From: Brucella tritici
Lineage (GTDB): Bacteria; Pseudomonadota; Alphaproteobacteria; Rhizobiales; Rhizobiaceae
Direction: 5' to 3'
NCBI RefSeq assembly: GCF_902825325.1
Contig: NZ_CADEAR010000001.1
Location: forward strand, 310,001 to 374,000
DNA: 64,000 nt
In this document: piece after piece, positions 9,024 to 15,410 of the stretch
Position numbering within the stretch: position 1 is the stretch's first letter
Layout: the number at the start of each line of letters is the position of its first letter
Position numbers and translations under genes: made by a program
Notes under the pieces: model-generated
Told to the model about the DNA's origin: nothing
Databases searched by the model: none
What the model saw: only the letters and a program-made list of their open reading frames with translations

Positions 9024-10244
9024 CTAACGACCATTTAATACTGCATCGATCAAGGTTTTTTGCTGTTGTAAACAATTCGACAACCGGAAACGATTTTCTA
9101 CGGTTCTCCGTGCGGCGGCTCGCATTTGAAGGCACGCATCTGGATCGCGAAGGACATTCATGATTACTTCCGCCAGCACATCTGTATCAAAAAAGGGCAC
9201 CAACAGGCCATTTTGTCCCGAGCGAATTACTTCTCGTACCGGTGGTGTGTCAGAACCGATAATGAGCGCGCCGCAAGCCATCGCCTCAACAACCGACCAG
9301 GACAATACGAACGGGTAGGTCAGATAGATATGAGCGGTCGATATCTGGTAGAGTTTGCGCAATTGCGTGTGCGGAATTGTACCTGGAAATACGATACGAT
9401 CAGGCGGCAAGTTCAGATTCTTGACGAGATGCTCGCGCCATGAGCCTCCACCAGGTGGCGGCGTTCCGTAGCTGACTCCATCGCCACCGACAAAAACGAA
9501 GATCGCATCATCATTCTGACGAATGACCTTGGCCGCAGCTTCCAGCGCTTGCGGAAATCCACGATACGGTTCGAGATCGCGGGCGACGAATGTAATCACG
9601 CGCGATTCTCCTGCTTTCAGGGTCCGTCCATCCGGCAACTGAATTGTTGCATGTCGATCCGGATAGAAGAGTTTTGTATCCACTCCTTCATGCACCACGG
9701 CAATGCGATTCTGTATAGATCGTGGGTAGAGGCTTTTCTGCCAGTGCGTTGGGCTAAACCCGCCATCGATACCCTCAAGGGTAACGAGTTGCGCCATATT
9801 GCGCAGGCGCAGGCGCTTGCGGGTCTCGATATCTGGTTTATCGCCGGGCGCGAAGCCCACATCCGCACCGTTGGCTCGATAGAAAAATTCGCAATACCCC
9901 AAAGCGGCCGCCGAGGGCAGCACGTCCTTGACGAACATCATGCTGCCCCAGCCAATATGGCCAACGACGATATCAGGCGCCTGTCCGTGATGAGCCATGG
10001 ATTCCAGGGTTTCAGCCACACGGTACCCGATCCTCGTGTGATGATCGGGCACCTCAAGGTACCTGGCCATCGCACCGCCGGTGCGGGGACCAGATTCCAC
10101 TCTGTGGCGAATGACGCGGACCGCTGGGAGGCGACGGTCCACTGTCTCGCAGATCAGGCTTACATCATGTCCACTGGTAGCCAGATTCTCGGCTAACGCA
10201 GCGAACTGGCCGAAACCACGCCTGTGCACAAATGTTATACGCAT
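9024..10244 (-). CDS. GT4 family glycosyltransferase
   Basis: A 406-aa GT-B glycosyltransferase. The N-terminus MRITFVHRRGFGQFAAL is the first Rossmann strand and loop. VITFVARDLEPYRGFPQALEAA (near 215) begins the C-terminal nucleotide-sugar domain, and RIVFPGTIPHTQLRKLY follows. The usual E-x7-E motif is replaced by FVLSWSVVEAMACG, keeping only the second Glu, a variant seen in some GT4 subfamilies. It lies 45 bp downstream of the MarR-type regulator gene and is probably co-transcribed with it. In S. meliloti a glycosyltransferase gene (wgcA/expC) also sits beside the regulator wggR, so this may be its counterpart. Sugar specificity is unknown. Confidence 0.82.
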   Translation of the reverse strand: MRITFVHRRGFGQFAALAENLATSGHDVSLICETVDRRLPAVRVIRHRVESGPRTGGAMARYLEVPDHHTRIGYRVAETLESMAHHGQAPDIVVGHIGWGSMMFVKDVLPSAAALGYCEFFYRANGADVGFAPGDKPDIETRKRLRLRNMAQLVTLEGIDGGFSPTHWQKSLYPRSIQNRIAVVHEGVDTKLFYPDRHATIQLPDGRTLKAGESRVITFVARDLEPYRGFPQALEAAAKVIRQNDDAIFVFVGGDGVSYGTPPPGGGSWREHLVKNLNLPPDRIVFPGTIPHTQLRKLYQISTAHIYLTYPFVLSWSVVEAMACGALIIGSDTPPVREVIRSGQNGLLVPFFDTDVLAEVIMNVLRDPDACLQMRAAARRTVENRFRLSNCLQQQKTLIDAVLNGR

Positions 10245-10289
10245 GTTACGAAACGTGCTCGGCTAGCGGCCGAAAATCGTCGAAACACA

Positions 10290-10859
10290 TCAAATGCCAA
10301 ACCGTGCGGCATTACCCCACACAAGTTCCAGCCTGTGCAGAGTCTGATAGGCAATCTCGAGATTTCTGAGATCGTCATCATCGCGCGTGAGGATATGATT
10401 GTAAGCCCGGCTTGCATTCCGCAAGCTGGCACACAGCCGTTCACCCTTATCCGTGAGACGGATACGAGCAGATCGTTTATCCCTCTGCGAGGCGACGCGA
10501 TCAACATACCCACCATCGGTAAGCTGTTTAAGATAATAGGAAATGTTGGAACCGACATAATGTCCGCGATCCAGTAGTTCACCCACAGTGAGCTCGACAT
10601 CGCCGATAGCCATCAGAACCAAGGTCTGGGCCGGACCGATATCTTCCACACCTAACTTTGTCAGCTCGGTTTTCAGCAAGCTTACAAAGCGGCGGTTCAC
10701 TCGTTCTATCATCCGGGCCAGTTCGAAATGCGTGATAACGACTGTATGAACCGGATGTCTGCGTTCCTGTTTTTCGGCGGTAACTTCAGGAAAATCAACG
10801 GCAGTAAAGCCATCGACTGATGTTTCGACTTCCACTCCCTCGTGTAGAAGTTTTTGCAT
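10290..10859 (-). CDS. MarR-type winged-helix regulator (WggR/ExpG-like)
   Basis: A 189-aa protein with an N-terminal extension of about 45 residues followed by a MarR-type winged helix. FVSLLKTELTKLGVEDIGPA is the first helix pair, VGSNISYYLKQLTDGGYV the recognition helix, and RDKRSARIRLTDKGERL the wing. MarR proteins are dimers that bind palindromic DNA. The start has a GGAGAG ribosome site seven bases upstream. The gene is divergent from the type I secretion ABC transporter gene, as wggR and wgdA neighbour each other in the S. meliloti galactoglucan cluster, where WggR activates the polysaccharide genes. A candidate operator lies 27 bp before its own start, so autoregulation is likely. Confidence 0.78.
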   Translation of the reverse strand: MQKLLHEGVEVETSVDGFTAVDFPEVTAEKQERRHPVHTVVITHFELARMIERVNRRFVSLLKTELTKLGVEDIGPAQTLVLMAIGDVELTVGELLDRGHYVGSNISYYLKQLTDGGYVDRVASQRDKRSARIRLTDKGERLCASLRNASRAYNHILTRDDDDLRNLEIAYQTLHRLELVWGNAARFGI

Positions 10860-10885
10860 CTTTTGCTCTCCATTTTCAATTTTAC

Positions 10886-10898
10886 TTCAAATTTTGAA
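10886..10898 (+). promoter_or_regulatory. Candidate operator TTCAAATTTTGAA, copy 2
   Basis: An exact copy of the 13-mer in the 199-bp gap between the divergent MarR-type regulator (start 10859) and ABC exporter (start 11059) genes. The surrounding 10860-11000 is AT-rich. The position, close to the regulator start and about 160 bp before the exporter start, would allow control of both directions. Confidence 0.6.
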
Positions 10899-11058
10899 GA
10901 AATTTTCAGTTATATTTTCTTTGCTCCTTTCGCATTTCCCCGCCGTAAGAACCTTTTTTCTGTCACATTCTCTGCAGTATTACTTTACTGATCTTGAGAA
11001 CTGGACCACAGTTTTTAGGGATATCCGCCACCTGTGACCATTCCAAGGCAGATAGCGT

Positions 11059-12834
11059 ATGAATGATACTCGCGAAATCAATTCGATTGGCAAGAGCCCC
11101 GCACACAAAAAGGGGCAAGACGATTCGGTGACTACGCCCAAAGGCCTGATTTTCAAGGCCCGCCGCGTTTTCCTGTCGGGACTACTGTATGCGGTGCTGC
11201 TGAGTGCCTGTATCAATTTGCTACAACTCACTGTACCCCTCTATATGTTGCAGGTTCATGATAGGGTGCTGAACAGCCGAAGCATGGACACGCTTACCAT
11301 GCTGACCGTGCTCGCCATCGGAGCCATGCTGGTCTTCGGCGTGTTGGAATATATACGTTCGCTTTCCTTCCAGGCCATGGGCAGCGCGCTTGTCCGCCGT
11401 CTTAACCTCGCGGTTTTGACGGCAGCGGTACAGGCCTCTGTGAATCAGGGCATGCCCAAAGCGACGCAGACGCTTCGCGACCTCAATGAATTGCGCAGCT
11501 TCCTAACGTCGCCCGCCATCAATGCTCCGCTTGATGCGGCATGGTCGCCTATTTTTCTCGGCGTTCTATTCCTACTTCATCCGATGCTTGGAGTGATCGG
11601 CCTCGTCGCCGTGATCATTCTGGTCGCGTGTGGACTGCTGACCGACCTCCTAACCCGAAACCTGATTCAGGAGGCGAATCAAGCCAATATCGAAGCGGTG
11701 TCGAAGATCGGCAGCAGCTTGCGTCACGCCGAAGTCATCGAAGCCATGGGTATGCTCCCGGCACTCGCGCGGCGTTGGCGCACGATGCAGGTTCAGGCGC
11801 TCGAAGTGCTCGACCTTGGCGGAACGCGCGCCCGCGCCCTGTCCTCGATTGCCCGCACGGCGCGCTTCATCATCCAGATCGGATCGCTCGGCATAGGCAC
11901 GCTGCTTGCCATGCAGCAGGAGATCACGCCCGGCGCGATGATAGCGACGAGTATCATCATCGGTCGTTTGCTGATGCCATTCGATCGAATCGTCGAAAAC
12001 TGGCGCCAGTGGGTAAGTGCTATTGCGAGCTGGAAACGTGTCCAATCATTGCTTTCGGAAAATCTGGCCGTACGCCAGACCATGCCGACACCAAGACCCA
12101 ACGGCGATCTCGTGATCGACAAGCTGATCTATGCCGCGCCAGGTGTCGATGTTCCTATCATCAAGGGTATTTCGTTCTCGATCTCGCCAGGCGAAGTGCT
12201 GGGTGTCGTTGGCCCATCGGCTGCAGGCAAATCGACACTTGCCCGATTGTTGATCGGCATCGTCAAACCAACGTCTGGCGGTGTTTTTCTCGACGGCAAC
12301 AACGTTTACCTCTGGGAACGCGGGTCTTTCGGCGAGATTGCAGGCTACCTGCCTCAGTCTGTCTCGCTTCTCGACGGAACCATCAAGGACAACATCGCTC
12401 GCATGGGTGACAGCGACCCGCATCGTGTGCTGGAAGCCGCGCGCCTTGCCGATGTGCACGAGATGATCGGACGCATGCCGCTTGGTTATGATACACCGGT
12501 CGGCGACGGCCGCCTGACATTGTCCGGTGGCCAGCGCCAGAGAATCGGGCTCGCCCGCTGCCTCTACAACCGCCCACGCCTGATCGTTCTCGATGAACCA
12601 AACTCGAACCTCGACGCCGTTGGCGAGCGCGCCTTGATCCGCGCTGTCGAACACGCCCGTGATGACGGCGCCATTGTCATAATGATCGCACACCGGCCAT
12701 CTATCATGCAGGTCGCCGACAAGCTGCTCGTGCTCGAAAACGGGCGCATCTCGCAGTTCGGCCCGCGTACCGATGTCGTCGCGTCCCTGACACCTGCCAA
12801 TAACGGCCCGCAAATGGGAGCAGCAAACGCATGA
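11059..12834 (+). CDS. Type I secretion ABC transporter (PrtD/WgdA-like)
   Basis: A 591-aa fused permease-ATPase of the type I secretion family. The N-terminal part has several membrane segments, for example LLYAVLLSACINLLQL (about 54-70) and PIFLGVLFLLHPMLGVIGLV (about 170-190). The ATPase has Walker A GPSAAGKST near residue 385, signature LSGGQRQRIGLAR near 488, Walker B LIVLDEPNSNLD near 509 and the switch His in MIAHRPS. Such exporters pass unfolded RTX proteins through the inner membrane. The partner fusion protein gene overlaps by ATGA, and an RTX substrate gene follows at 14631. No outer-membrane TolC gene is in the window. Matches ExpD1/WgdA by family and position. Confidence 0.88.
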   Translation: MNDTREINSIGKSPAHKKGQDDSVTTPKGLIFKARRVFLSGLLYAVLLSACINLLQLTVPLYMLQVHDRVLNSRSMDTLTMLTVLAIGAMLVFGVLEYIRSLSFQAMGSALVRRLNLAVLTAAVQASVNQGMPKATQTLRDLNELRSFLTSPAINAPLDAAWSPIFLGVLFLLHPMLGVIGLVAVIILVACGLLTDLLTRNLIQEANQANIEAVSKIGSSLRHAEVIEAMGMLPALARRWRTMQVQALEVLDLGGTRARALSSIARTARFIIQIGSLGIGTLLAMQQEITPGAMIATSIIIGRLLMPFDRIVENWRQWVSAIASWKRVQSLLSENLAVRQTMPTPRPNGDLVIDKLIYAAPGVDVPIIKGISFSISPGEVLGVVGPSAAGKSTLARLLIGIVKPTSGGVFLDGNNVYLWERGSFGEIAGYLPQSVSLLDGTIKDNIARMGDSDPHRVLEAARLADVHEMIGRMPLGYDTPVGDGRLTLSGGQRQRIGLARCLYNRPRLIVLDEPNSNLDAVGERALIRAVEHARDDGAIVIMIAHRPSIMQVADKLLVLENGRISQFGPRTDVVASLTPANNGPQMGAANA

Positions 12835-14246
12835 TGGGTAAATCGGTCATTCCTCGTCGTGTTTCCAGTCTGCTCGCGCCGCGTGCAGAATCATCGGATC
12901 ACAAGACCCTCACTCGCTTCGGTAGTGTAAAACCTGAATGGGCGCTCGATCTTGAGCGAGAGGATTCAAGATCACCATTGCGCGGCCTCATCATTGCAGG
13001 TCTCGCCACAATCGGGGTCGCTTTTGGTGGTTTCTTCGCCTGGGCCTATTCCGCCAATCTGGGAAGTGCCGCAGTCGCCATGGGTACGGTGATCGTCGAC
13101 TCCAAACGCAAGACGATCAGCCACCTTGAAGGTGGTATTCTTGATCGTCTGCTCGTACAGGAGGGCGATGTCGTCAAGGTCGGCCAACCCCTGCTCCGGC
13201 TTGATGACACCAAGGCCCGCTCGGATCTCCAGTCACTGGAAAGCAGACGTATCGGCCTGATCGCAAAGCTAGCGCGTCTGCGCGCTGAGCAATCTGGTGA
13301 AAAAGAAATCAGTTTTCCGGAAGGTTTTGCCGATGGCGGTGAGAATGCGCAGAACGCCATTCGCGCCGAAAACATCTTTTTCCAGAAGCGGCTTGCGCAG
13401 AAACTGAGCAAGATCGACATACAGCAGAAGACTATCGAGCAATACACAGAGCAAGCCAAGGCTTCCACATCCCAGATTGCTGCTACCGACCGGCAGATCG
13501 AACTCATCAGCGATCAACGCAAGGCAATTGCCAGTCTCGTTGAAAAAGGTTTTGCCCAGAAGTCAAAGCTCACGGAAATCGATACGCGTCTCAGCCAGCT
13601 CGCTGGCGACCGCGGCGAATATGCCGGTGACAAGGCAAAAGCCGAGCAAGCAAAGGCAGGGGCTGAATTCGCCCTGACAGGAATCGAAAGCGACCTTCAG
13701 TCCGAAATCGCCGGCGAGATCACATCGAGCCAGGTTGAGCTTTCGGATGTGCAGGAACGTATCGTGGCAGCCAAGGATGTTATGCGGCGCGTGGAAGTTC
13801 GCTCGCCGCAAGACGGTATCGTTGCAAACATCCGGCTACGCACGCCGGGCGGCGTCATAGCCCCCGGCGAAGCTATCATGGATATCGTTCCCGAGAACGA
13901 GCCTTTGGTCGTTGAAATGAAAATCAGCCCGCGCGATATCGACAGTATCTCGGTTGGTGCAGGCGCACAGATCCGGTTGACGGCTTATAATCAACGTTCG
14001 ATGGCACCGCTCGACGGTAAACTGACCTATATCGCCGCCGATCAGTCGCTCGACGAAAAAACGGATACCGCATTCTTCGTCGCCCGAGCCGAGATTACTC
14101 CGGCTTCACTTGCTGCAAATCCGACTGCAAGGCTTTATCCTGGCATGCCTGCTGAGATAATCATCGTGCACAAGGAGCGTCGCGCTATCGATTACTTGGT
14201 TTCACCTATCACAGATAGCTTAAACCGGGCCTTCCGAGAAGATTAA
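12831..14246 (+). CDS. HlyD-family membrane fusion protein (PrtE/WgdB-like)
   Basis: A 471-aa periplasmic adaptor of the HlyD/PrtE family. One membrane anchor lies near residues 47-70 (LIIAGLATIGVAFGGFFAWA). The first half of the lipoyl-like domain is KTISHLEGGILDRLLVQEGD, and a long coiled coil spans about 120-300. The lipoyl half EVRSPQDGIVANIRLRTPGG and the beta-barrel end VEMKISPRDIDSI follow. It bridges the ABC exporter and an outer-membrane TolC-type channel. The start ATG overlaps the exporter stop by four bases, a clear sign of coupled translation. It matches ExpD2/WgdB in the galactoglucan cluster by family and gene order. Confidence 0.88.
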   Translation: MMGKSVIPRRVSSLLAPRAESSDHKTLTRFGSVKPEWALDLEREDSRSPLRGLIIAGLATIGVAFGGFFAWAYSANLGSAAVAMGTVIVDSKRKTISHLEGGILDRLLVQEGDVVKVGQPLLRLDDTKARSDLQSLESRRIGLIAKLARLRAEQSGEKEISFPEGFADGGENAQNAIRAENIFFQKRLAQKLSKIDIQQKTIEQYTEQAKASTSQIAATDRQIELISDQRKAIASLVEKGFAQKSKLTEIDTRLSQLAGDRGEYAGDKAKAEQAKAGAEFALTGIESDLQSEIAGEITSSQVELSDVQERIVAAKDVMRRVEVRSPQDGIVANIRLRTPGGVIAPGEAIMDIVPENEPLVVEMKISPRDIDSISVGAGAQIRLTAYNQRSMAPLDGKLTYIAADQSLDEKTDTAFFVARAEITPASLAANPTARLYPGMPAEIIIVHKERRAIDYLVSPITDSLNRAFRED

Positions 14247-14304
14247 CAGCAAGAGTATTTCGAAGTAAAACTCGATCATAGGTTGAATTATCAACAGTTT
14301 GCAA

Positions 14305-14332
14305 CGCCGCGCATAAAACGGTATGCGCGGCG
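14305..14332 (+). terminator. Hairpin after the exporter operon
   Basis: A perfect 11-bp inverted repeat (CGCCGCGCATA / TATGCGCGGCG) with a six-base loop, about 60 bp after the fusion protein stop and followed by TCATCTTATT. The U-tract is weak, but the stem is strong. It probably ends the exporter transcript, leaving the RTX gene under its own promoter. Confidence 0.6.
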
Positions 14333-14630
14333 TCATCTTATTGAAAGAAATTCATATTTTTGTCTTATGGGAAACATTGTTCAAATTTTGAAATAGATTA
14401 TACAGAAATACAATATAAATATAAATTATAATGATGACAAATATATTTCATATTTTTGTTTACACAACTGAAATATAAATTAATCGTAATAATTTGTTAC
14501 TTATAGTTGCCGCAATTATACCAATTACCAATGTTGCAATTCCAATTAATGCAGAGCAGACTACTAAGAGCATAATGGTCGGAGCATTCCGGCTTGTGGA
14601 AACCCCATACAGGAACACAAGGAGAAGCAG
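14333..14630 (+). promoter_or_regulatory. AT-rich promoter region of the RTX gene
   Basis: About 300 bp with no gene, very rich in A and T, with repeated AAATATAAAT-like words from 14401 to 14500. It contains operator copy 3 at 14380-14392. A strong ribosome site (AAGGAGAAGC) ends the region. I see no convincing -35/-10 pair. The unusual base composition relative to the coding DNA suggests a regulated promoter, possibly bound by nucleoid-type proteins. Confidence 0.55.
14380..14392 (+). promoter_or_regulatory. Candidate operator TTCAAATTTTGAA, copy 3
   Basis: A third exact copy of the 13-mer, preceded by ACATTGT as in copy 1. It lies 238 bp before the RTX gene start and after the hairpin that ends the exporter operon, so it would serve the RTX/glycosyltransferase unit. 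Confidence 0.6.
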
Positions 14631-15290
14631 ATGGCCACTTTAGAAGGCGGCGCCTACGACGACGTGTTGTTCGGCTCCCGCTTTGACGATTTCATCCGTG
14701 CCCATGGCGGTGATGATCTCGTATTCGGAGGTGATGGCAATGACACCATCTTCGGCGACAACGGGAACGACACCCTTTTCGGCGGAAATGGTGATGACCT
14801 ACTTTTCGGCGGAAATGGCAATGACATTCTGTTCGGTGATGCAGGAAATGACGTCCTGAGCGGCGGCAATGGGAATGATGTGCTATTTGGCGGTGCTGGA
14901 GACGATGTTCTTCAGGGCGGCAATGGCGCAGACCTTCTCTTTGGCGGCGACGGAAACGATGTCCTGCAGGGTGGTAACGGCAACGACATCCTCGATGGCG
15001 GTGCCGGTGACGACATCCTTATCGGCGGAAATGGCAGCGATACATTCCTGTTCAATGGTGGCGGCGGAAACGACGTCATTCTCGACTTCAATCCCGGCGA
15101 AGATATTCTGCAGATTCAGAAGGGTATCAATGGTCTTGATGTCTCTTCCGCAGACGATCTTGCCGATCGTGTCACGCAGGTTGGTGGCAATGTCGTTGTC
15201 GATCTTGGCAATGGCGACACCGTTACCCTCGTGAACACCAATGCAGACGATGTACAGGCTCATCCCGACCAGTACTTCACTGTTCACTAA
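14631..15290 (+). CDS. RTX calcium-binding protein, type I secreted (WgeA/ExpE1-like)
   Basis: A 219-aa acidic protein without cysteine and without an N-terminal signal peptide. Residues about 33-140 are twelve consecutive RTX nonapeptides of the GGxGxDxUx type (for example GGDGNDTIF, GGNGNDVLF), which fold into a calcium-filled parallel beta roll outside the cell. The remaining C-terminal part (DFNPGEDILQIQ ... DLGNGDTVTLVN) is the usual uncleaved type I secretion signal region. The exporter and adaptor genes lie just upstream. In S. meliloti the equivalent protein (ExpE1/WgeA) is a secreted calcium-binding protein of the galactoglucan cluster. It has no enzymatic domain, so a matrix or polymer-binding role is likely. 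Confidence 0.88.
   Translation: MATLEGGAYDDVLFGSRFDDFIRAHGGDDLVFGGDGNDTIFGDNGNDTLFGGNGDDLLFGGNGNDILFGDAGNDVLSGGNGNDVLFGGAGDDVLQGGNGADLLFGGDGNDVLQGGNGNDILDGGAGDDILIGGNGSDTFLFNGGGGNDVILDFNPGEDILQIQKGINGLDVSSADDLADRVTQVGGNVVVDLGNGDTVTLVNTNADDVQAHPDQYFTVH
14727..15050 (+). repeat. Twelve 27-bp repeats encoding RTX nonapeptides
   Basis: Twelve imperfect 27-bp units in tandem, each coding one glycine/aspartate-rich nonapeptide. Units such as GGCGGAAATGG...GAT recur with mostly third-position changes. The array could expand or contract by slippage and recombination, changing the length of the beta roll. Confidence 0.8.
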
Positions 15291-15304
15291 TTGAACAATT
15301 GAGA

Positions 15305-15335
15305 GCGTGCCCGGCAATCCTCCCGCCGGGCACGC
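15305..15335 (+). terminator. Terminator-like hairpin after the RTX gene
   Basis: A perfect 11-bp stem (GCGTGCCCGGC / GCCGGGCACGC) with a nine-base loop, 14 bp after the RTX stop, followed by TTCGTCTT. Very stable, with a modest U-tract. It may only partly terminate and so lower expression of the downstream glycosyltransferase genes relative to the RTX protein. Confidence 0.65.
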
Positions 15336-15345
15336 TTCGTCTTCA

Positions 15346-15380
15346 CCGGGCACGCATTTTCCCTAGTTTTGCGTGCCCGG
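15346..15380 (+). terminator. Second hairpin sharing arms with the first
   Basis: CCGGGCACGCA at 15346-15356 pairs with TGCGTGCCCGG at 15370-15380. The arm sequence is the same as in the hairpin at 15305-15335, so arms one to four can pair in alternative ways. It ends 30 bp before the next start codon and contains a TTTT tract in its loop. Confidence 0.5.
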
Positions 15381-15410
15381 GCATTCCGACAAGAATGAAA
15401 GGGCCTCACA

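Noticed and set aside
14631-15353. Open frames on both strands across the RTX array
   Set aside because: They come from the periodic 27-bp repeats, which keep other frames open; the RTX frame has the ribosome site and domain.
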